Position numbers and translations under genes: made by a program. From contig NZ_LFXA01000017.1 of assembly GCF_001187435.1 (NCBI RefSeq), positions 682,001-746,000 of the forward strand: a DNA stretch of 64,000 nt, in the 5' to 3' direction. This document shows positions 59,484-64,000 of the stretch, piece after piece. The notes below the pieces were generated by a model. The model saw only the letters and a program-made list of their open reading frames with translations. It did no database searches and was not told the DNA's origin. How positions within the stretch are numbered: position 1 is the stretch's first letter; every line of letters starts with the position of its first letter. The stretch comes from Streptomyces caatingaensis. Lineage in GTDB: Bacteria; Actinomycetota; Actinomycetes; Streptomycetales; Streptomycetaceae.

Positions 59484-60089
59484 ATGCCCGATCGCAATCA
59501 GTGGAACGCGGCCGCGGTCCGGCTGTTCGACGACATCTCTTCCTTCGTTCTGACGGGGTCGAGGAAGTGCGATGACTGGCGTGAGGACGTGCTCGCCGTC
59601 TTCGCGGGAGAAGTCGAAGACCCGCGTGGCTGGATCGAATTCGACAGCAAACGGGAATGGTCCGAGCACTACGGTATCGCCGGTGACAGGTACTTCCCTT
59701 TCCGGTCGCTCACCGTCGACTACCTGAAGGAGAACCTGTACCCCGTCGAGCCCGAGTCGGCGGCGGGGCTTCTCGTGGTCATGCTCGACGAGTGGTTCTC
59801 GCCGGAGGGGGTGCGGAACCTCGCCGAGCGAAAGGACTCGTTGGTTGCGGATGCCCGTACCCTCATTTCCCGCTACGGGCCGGACGGCGCTTTCTACACC
59901 TCTGCCTGCATCGCCCGTACGGCAAGGTGTCATGACTTCCTTGCGCCCCCGCCCGCGGGGCAAACGTATGGCGGGGCCTCCTTCAGTGAGTTCATGTACG
60001 GGGATCTCGGGCTCGTCGCGGTCTCCGACACCGAAGCGGGTGTCTTCTGGGCCTTCAACGCGGGAGGGGATGTGAATGTGCGGCGGTAA
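59484..60089 (+). CDS. Putative immunity protein (first of two paralogues)
   Basis: A 201-residue cytosolic protein; ATG 59484. It shares a long similar core with the next gene: WNAA.VRLF, LVLTG, DVLAV.A.EV.DPRGW, ESAA.LLV..DEW, DARTL..RYGPD and GLVAVSD.E.GVFW. There is no signal peptide. Position directly after the toxin marks it as an immunity candidate; the two copies may have diverged to block related toxins. It overlaps the next gene by 14 bases. Confidence 0.72.
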   Translation: MPDRNQWNAAAVRLFDDISSFVLTGSRKCDDWREDVLAVFAGEVEDPRGWIEFDSKREWSEHYGIAGDRYFPFRSLTVDYLKENLYPVEPESAAGLLVVMLDEWFSPEGVRNLAERKDSLVADARTLISRYGPDGAFYTSACIARTARCHDFLAPPPAGQTYGGASFSEFMYGDLGLVAVSDTEAGVFWAFNAGGDVNVRR

Positions 60090-60642
60090 GGAGTGGAATG
60101 CCGCCGTTGAGCGGCTCTTCGGTGAGCGCTGCGCGCTGGTTCTGACAGGACCGAGAGGCCACGCGGACTGGCTTCAGGACGTGCTGGCCGTCCTCGCGCG
60201 CGAAGTCGGGGACCCGCGTGGCTGGACGCAGATCGACAGGGACGTGAAACGCTCGCCGGAGCGGGTGGCGGACAACCGGATCTTTCCCTTCAGTGAAAAC
60301 CTCTTCACCCATATGTCGAAATTCCTCTTCGAGATCGGCCGGGAATCCGCTGCCCAGCTGCTGGTCACACTCACTGATGACTGGTACTCGGTGCGCGGGA
60401 TTCCGGACTTCGAAGAGAGGAGGGACGAGCTGTTGGCGGACGCCCGGACCCTGCTGGCCCGTTACGGTCCTGACAGCGTTTTCCGGACGCCGGCCCCGGT
60501 CGCCCGCACCGACAAGAACCCAGACTTCTTCGGCGTCAAGGCGTCTGCCGGAGGCCGGTTCACCGACTATGTGGCGGATCTCGGCCTCATCGCCGTCTCG
60601 GACGCCGAGGTCGGCGTCTTCTGGACGTTCAACCCCAGCTGA
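60076..60642 (+). CDS. Putative immunity protein (second of two paralogues)
   Basis: A 188-residue protein; ATG 60076 with GGAGG upstream. It aligns over its full length with the preceding 201-residue protein, with more divergence in the first half. No family name is recalled. Tandem immunity paralogues with one toxin are common in polymorphic-toxin loci, where extra copies protect against foreign variants. Confidence 0.72.
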   Translation: MCGGKEWNAAVERLFGERCALVLTGPRGHADWLQDVLAVLAREVGDPRGWTQIDRDVKRSPERVADNRIFPFSENLFTHMSKFLFEIGRESAAQLLVTLTDDWYSVRGIPDFEERRDELLADARTLLARYGPDSVFRTPAPVARTDKNPDFFGVKASAGGRFTDYVADLGLIAVSDAEVGVFWTFNPS

Positions 60643-60665
60643 CCCCACCGGGAGAAGATCGACCC

Positions 60666-60965
60666 GTGCTCACCCGATCCGCCACCTACCCCGACCGCGA
60701 AACCGCCCAGTGGTGCACCCAGCAGGTCGTCAACCGCAACGAGCAGGTCATTCACCGCTGGCTCGCCCAGGGGAGCCGGGAGCGGCTCTCCATCGAGGCC
60801 GCCTGGCCGTCCCGGGAGGAGCCCGTGGGGCGGGTGCTGCTCCAGGCGATGATGTTCGCCGGACGTGAGCCCGTGGAGGTGCGCGCCGCGCGGGTGATTC
60901 TCAAGCGGGACCCGGCACGCGCCCACGGCTTCGTCGTACACGCCACATTCCCGGTCTACCTCTGA
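60666..60965 (+). CDS. Orphan RNase A-like toxin fragment
   Basis: A 99-residue ORF; GTG 60666. It resembles the C-terminal two-thirds of the RNase A-like toxin domain: ATYPDRETAQWCTQQVVNRNE, VIHRWLAQG, and the final VRAARVILKRDPARAHGFVVHATFP. The N-terminal His-containing segment of the domain is absent, so it is probably inactive or a donor cassette for recombination into the full toxin. A CdiI-like gene follows after 13 bases. Confidence 0.68.
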   Translation: MLTRSATYPDRETAQWCTQQVVNRNEQVIHRWLAQGSRERLSIEAAWPSREEPVGRVLLQAMMFAGREPVEVRAARVILKRDPARAHGFVVHATFPVYL

Positions 60966-60978
60966 AAGCGGCCGCGCC

Positions 60979-61638
60979 ATGTCCCTGAAACCGATCGAGC
61001 ACGATCGCCAGTACGGTGAGCTGGACCAGCTCCTCCGCTTCTACCTCGGGCAGCCCGCCGACGACACGCCCGAGGTCCGCAGCGCCGCTCTCGACGCCTA
61101 CTTGCGCGAGGTCTGGCGTACCCGCCCGTGGGCGGTCTCCGTCGCCGAGCAGCAGGTGCGCGAGTACGCGGAGAATCCGCCGGGGCGCTTGCGGCAGCGG
61201 CTCGGTGAGTTCTATGCCCTGCCCGATGTCGGCCTGGAGGACTCCGAGGTCCGGGACTGGCTGATGGCGATCGCCGGTCACCTGCGGCGGAGTGTGGAGG
61301 AGGGCGAGGTGCCCCCGTCCGCGCCTCCGCGGACTCACGGTGAGTGGCACGCCCGCTTCCCGGAGCTCGGGCAGTTGCTCGGCGGCTGGTTCTCGCAGGA
61401 CATGCCGGACGAGTTCGGGGATCACGACGCGGCGCTCGCCGATTACGCCGGGTCCACCGAGGCCGCGCTCGTGGCACGGCTCGTCGGCGAGGTGCACGAG
61501 CTGTTGGCGCTGCGCCTGGCGGAGAGCGACACCGTCCTCGCCGTCGCCGAGCTGGGGATGGAGGTGGAGCCTCCGGCTCCGTACTCGGTGAGCGAGTGGC
61601 TCGCGGCCGTCGCGGAGCGGCTCGGCGGCGCGTCGTAA
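60979..61638 (+). CDS. CdiI-like immunity protein
   Basis: A 219-residue protein; ATG 60979. The central segment FPELGQLLGGWFSQDMPDEFGDHDAALADY fits the CdiI_2 family (immunity to RNase A-like CdiA toxins), which is known to bind and neutralise that domain. It pairs naturally with the orphan toxin fragment just before it and may also protect against the full toxin. The first ~105 residues appear to be a separate helical repeat. Confidence 0.75.
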   Translation: MSLKPIEHDRQYGELDQLLRFYLGQPADDTPEVRSAALDAYLREVWRTRPWAVSVAEQQVREYAENPPGRLRQRLGEFYALPDVGLEDSEVRDWLMAIAGHLRRSVEEGEVPPSAPPRTHGEWHARFPELGQLLGGWFSQDMPDEFGDHDAALADYAGSTEAALVARLVGEVHELLALRLAESDTVLAVAELGMEVEPPAPYSVSEWLAAVAERLGGAS

Positions 61639-61678
61639 TCCGGTTGGCCGGGGCGCCGGAAGACGCCAGAATCCGGGC

Positions 61679-63298
61679 ATGGGACATGTGGAGGCAGGCC
61701 ATCTCGAGTACTACCTGCCCGACGGGCGGCCGTTGCTCGGGGATGTGTCCTTCCGGGTGGGGGACGGGGCGTCGGTTGCGCTCGTGGGGGCCAACGGGGC
61801 CGGGAAGACGACGCTGCTGCGGCTGATCGCGGGGGAGCTCCAGCCGCACGGGGGGTCGGTCACGGTCGGTGGCGGGCTCGGGGTGATGCCGCAGTTCGTG
61901 GGCTCCGTACGGGACGAGCGGACGGTGCGGGACCTGCTGGTGTCGGTGGCGCCGCCGCGGATTCAGGAGGCGGCGGCCGCGGTGGACCGGGCCGAGCTCG
62001 CGATCATGGAGCGGGACGACGAGGCCGCGCAGATGGAGTACGCGCAGGCGCTGTCCGACTGGGCCGAGGCGCGGGGGTACGAGGCCGAGACCGTGTGGGA
62101 CATGTGCACGGTGGCCGCGCTCGGCGTCCCGTATGAGAAGGCGCAGTGGCGGCAGGTGCGGACCCTGTCCGGGGGCGAGCAGAAGCGGCTGGTGCTGGAG
62201 TCGCTGCTGCGGGGCACGGACGAGGTGCTGCTGCTCGACGAGCCCGACAACTACCTCGACGTGCCCGGCAAGCGGTGGCTGGAGGAGCGGTTGCGGGAGA
62301 CGAAGAAGACCGTGCTCTTCGTCAGCCACGACCGGGAGCTGCTGGCCCGGGCCGCCGAGAAGATCATCAGCGTCGAGCCGGGGCCCGCGGGCAGCGACGT
62401 GTGGGTGCACGGCGGGGGCTTCGCCACGTACCACCAGGCGCGCAAGGAGCGGTTCGCGCGCTTCGAGGAGCTGCGGCGGCGCTGGGACGAGGAGCACGCC
62501 AAGCTGCGGCAGCTCATGCTCATGTTCAAGCAGAAGGCTGCCTACAACTCCGACATGGCCTCCCGCTACCAGGCCGCGCAGACCCGGCTGCGGAAGTTCG
62601 AGGAGGCCGGGCCGCCGCAGGAGCCGCCGCGCGAGCAGGACATCCGGATGCGGCTGCGCGGCGGGCGGACCGGCGTACGGGCCGTGACCTGCGCCGGCCT
62701 GGAGCTGACCGGGCTGATGCGGCCGTTCGACCTGGAGGTCTTCTACGGCGAGCGGGTCGCCGTGCTGGGGTCGAACGGGTCGGGGAAGTCGCACTTCCTG
62801 CGGCTGCTGGCCGGGGAGGACGTGGCGCACAGGGGGTCCTGGAAGCTGGGGGCGCGGGTCGTGCCCGGGCACTTCGCGCAGACGCACGCCCATCCCGAGC
62901 TGCTCGGGCGCACCCTGGTCGACATTCTGTGGACGGAGCACGCCAAGGACCGGGGCGGGGCGATGTCCGCGCTGCGGCGCTACGAGCTGGAGCGGCAGGG
63001 GGACCAGCGGTTCGAACGGCTCTCCGGCGGGCAGCAGGCGCGCTTCCAGATCCTGCTGCTGGAGCTGGCCGGCGCGACGGCCCTGCTGCTCGACGAGCCC
63101 ACGGACAACCTGGACCTGGAGAGCGCCGAGGCGCTGCAGGAGGGTCTGGAGGCGTACGAGGGGACGGTGCTGGCGGTGACGCACGACCGCTGGTTCGCCC
63201 GGTCGTTCGACCGGTTCCTGGTGTTCGGGGCGGATGGGGTGGTGAGGGAGGCGTCCGAGCCGGTGTGGGACGAGGGGCGGGTGGCGCGGAAGCGGTGA
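61679..63298 (+). CDS. ABC-F family ATPase
   Basis: A 539-residue soluble protein with two ABC cassettes and no membrane domain. Walker A GANGAGKTT (about residues 37-45) and GSNGSGKS (second cassette); signatures LSGGEQ and LSGGQQ; Walker B LLLDEPDN and LLLDEPTDN. A charged linker between them (EELRRRWDEEHAKLRQLMLM) is typical of ribosome-acting ABC-F proteins. It may confer antibiotic protection or tune translation; the sequence alone does not tell which. Its 3' end is repeated downstream. Confidence 0.92.
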   Translation: MGHVEAGHLEYYLPDGRPLLGDVSFRVGDGASVALVGANGAGKTTLLRLIAGELQPHGGSVTVGGGLGVMPQFVGSVRDERTVRDLLVSVAPPRIQEAAAAVDRAELAIMERDDEAAQMEYAQALSDWAEARGYEAETVWDMCTVAALGVPYEKAQWRQVRTLSGGEQKRLVLESLLRGTDEVLLLDEPDNYLDVPGKRWLEERLRETKKTVLFVSHDRELLARAAEKIISVEPGPAGSDVWVHGGGFATYHQARKERFARFEELRRRWDEEHAKLRQLMLMFKQKAAYNSDMASRYQAAQTRLRKFEEAGPPQEPPREQDIRMRLRGGRTGVRAVTCAGLELTGLMRPFDLEVFYGERVAVLGSNGSGKSHFLRLLAGEDVAHRGSWKLGARVVPGHFAQTHAHPELLGRTLVDILWTEHAKDRGGAMSALRRYELERQGDQRFERLSGGQQARFQILLLELAGATALLLDEPTDNLDLESAEALQEGLEAYEGTVLAVTHDRWFARSFDRFLVFGADGVVREASEPVWDEGRVARKR

Positions 63299-63589
63299 CG
63301 GCGTCCGGGGGGGTGCTGGCACGGGGCCGGTCGGCTGGGGGTCCGGGGGTGATCTCCCGGGAAGGCGCAGTGGGGCGGATGGGGTGGTGAGGGAGGTGTC
63401 CGAGCCGGTGTGGGACGAGGGGCGGGTGGCGCGGAAGCGGTGACGGCGTCTGGGGGGGGTGCTGGCACGGGGCCGGTCGGCTGGGGGTCCGGGGGTGATC
63501 TCCCGGGAAGGCGCAGTGGGGCGGATGGGGTGGTGAGGGAGGTGTCCGAGCCGGTGTGGGACGAGGCGGGAGTGATCCGGAAGCGGTAG
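63227..63589 (+). repeat. Tandem duplication of the ABC-F 3' end
   Basis: Three copies begin with GGGGCGGATGGGG at 63227, 63372 and 63518, giving periods of 145 and 146 bases. The first copy holds the last ~23 codons and TGA of the ABC-F gene plus about 70 bases beyond. The second is nearly identical. The third is partial: identical to about 63566, then diverging, and it ends in a separate TAG after WDEAGVIRKR. Each copy could still code the gene C-terminus, which suggests tandem duplication of a once-single gene end. Confidence 0.88.
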
Positions 63590-63605
63590 GGTGCCGGGCC
63601 CGGTT

Positions 63606-63635
63606 TTGACCCCGCCGGTGCCGGGCCGGTACTCT
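63606..63635 (+). promoter_or_regulatory. rplM promoter
   Basis: TTGACC (63606-63611), 18 bases, TACTCT (63630-63635), a good vegetative-type promoter about 180 bases before rplM. The leader 63636-63813 shows no gene. Confidence 0.7.
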
Positions 63636-63813
63636 ACGAGTTCGTTATGCGTATTGGCTTGGTCGTTCTCACGCGAGGGGCCCTTACGCTTGTCCGCCAG
63701 GTCGATCGCCTGCGGTCGGCACACGGGTTGCGTCCCCGGCGTGCGGCCAGGCCAGCGTGATCGTCCATAGCGGACCGTGTCAGGACCCACTCAAAGAAGC
63801 GAAGGCTACGACC

Positions 63814-64000
63814 GTGCGTACGTTCAGCCCCAAGCCCGGCGATGTCCAGCGCCAGTGGCACATCATCGACGCGCAGGACGTCGTCCTGGGCCGTCTGGCC
63901 TCTACGGCCGCGTCGCTGCTCCGCGGCAAGCACAAGCCCGTCTACGCGCCGCACGTTGACATGGGCGACTTCGTCGTCATCGTCAACGCCGACAAGGTGC
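63814..64000 (+). CDS. rplM: 50S ribosomal protein L13, 3'-truncated by window edge
   Basis: The first 62 residues of L13 from GTG 63814 (MRTFSPKPGDVQRQWHIID, VVLGRLASTAASLLRGKHK). It continues past base 64000. rpsI normally follows. Confidence 0.96.
   Translation, partial: MRTFSPKPGDVQRQWHIIDAQDVVLGRLASTAASLLRGKHKPVYAPHVDMGDFVVIVNADKV

Noticed and set aside
60956..63790. A 944-codon minus-strand frame over the immunity and ABC-F genes
   Set aside because: Its product is Pro/Arg/His-rich and without domain features, and the plus-strand genes there have clear motifs.
63299..63813. CRISPR or phage-repeat array from the regular 145-base repeats
   Set aside because: The repeats are contiguous copies of a gene end, with no short repeats separated by unique spacers.

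Overview
The window is chromosomal DNA from a high-GC actinomycete, almost certainly Streptomyces. The evidence is the very strong G/C third-position bias, frequent GTG starts, TTGACN/TANNNT promoters, a WhiB-like protein, an XRE-DUF5753/DUF397 regulator pair, and ribosomal proteins that look Streptomyces-like throughout. The backbone is the RNA polymerase / str / S10 / spc / alpha supercluster: rpoB (5' truncated), rpoC, rpsL-rpsG-fusA-tuf, rpsJ to rplO, secY-adk-map-infA-rpmJ-rpsM-rpsK-rpoA-rplQ-truA, with rplM starting at the right edge.

The backbone is interrupted twice by accessory DNA. Between rpoC and rpsL (about 6.7-28.0 kb) lies a 21-kb block. Its left part (6790-20732, minus strand) is a complete-looking non-contractile (siphovirus-type) tail cassette. 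In transcription order it holds a tail-terminator-like protein, tail tube, G/GT assembly chaperones with a recognisable -1 slippery site, two short tape-measure-like proteins, a Dit-like distal tail protein, a Gp37-like protein, fibre proteins (one with a collagen-like stretch), an amidase, a GH25 lysozyme and two small holin-like membrane proteins. I see no capsid, portal, terminase, head protease, integrase or replication gene. The reading I favour is a domesticated headless tail particle (F-type tailocin-like) with its own lysis genes. Its right part (about 21-28 kb) carries regulators (XRE-DUF5753 + DUF397, a MerR/excisionase-like protein, a Cys/His-rich protein, a WhiB-like protein, a second XRE protein) plus coiled-coil and membrane proteins. 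A near-identical 16-nt element is found in the putative promoter of the tail operon and in the WhiB/XRE intergenic region about 6.4 kb away, which ties the two parts together.

The second accessory stretch (52.7-63.6 kb) lies between truA and rplM. It has a GT4 glycosyltransferase, a lipoprotein and a membrane protein. It then has a WXG100 polymorphic-toxin locus: two small WXG100-like proteins, a 569-residue protein with an RNase A-like C-terminal toxin domain, two tandem paralogous candidate immunity proteins, an orphan RNase A-like toxin fragment and a CdiI-like immunity protein. An ABC-F ATPase follows, and its 3' end has been tandemly duplicated (145-146 bp, about 2.5 copies).

Small-scale structure of interest includes a 25-nt identical leader element in front of both rpsL and rpsJ, a 38-bp duplication of the rpsK 3' end, several perfect hairpins between genes of the tail and ribosomal operons, and strong promoters for rpsL, rpsJ and rplM. 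No tRNA, rRNA, CRISPR array or insertion sequence was recognised.
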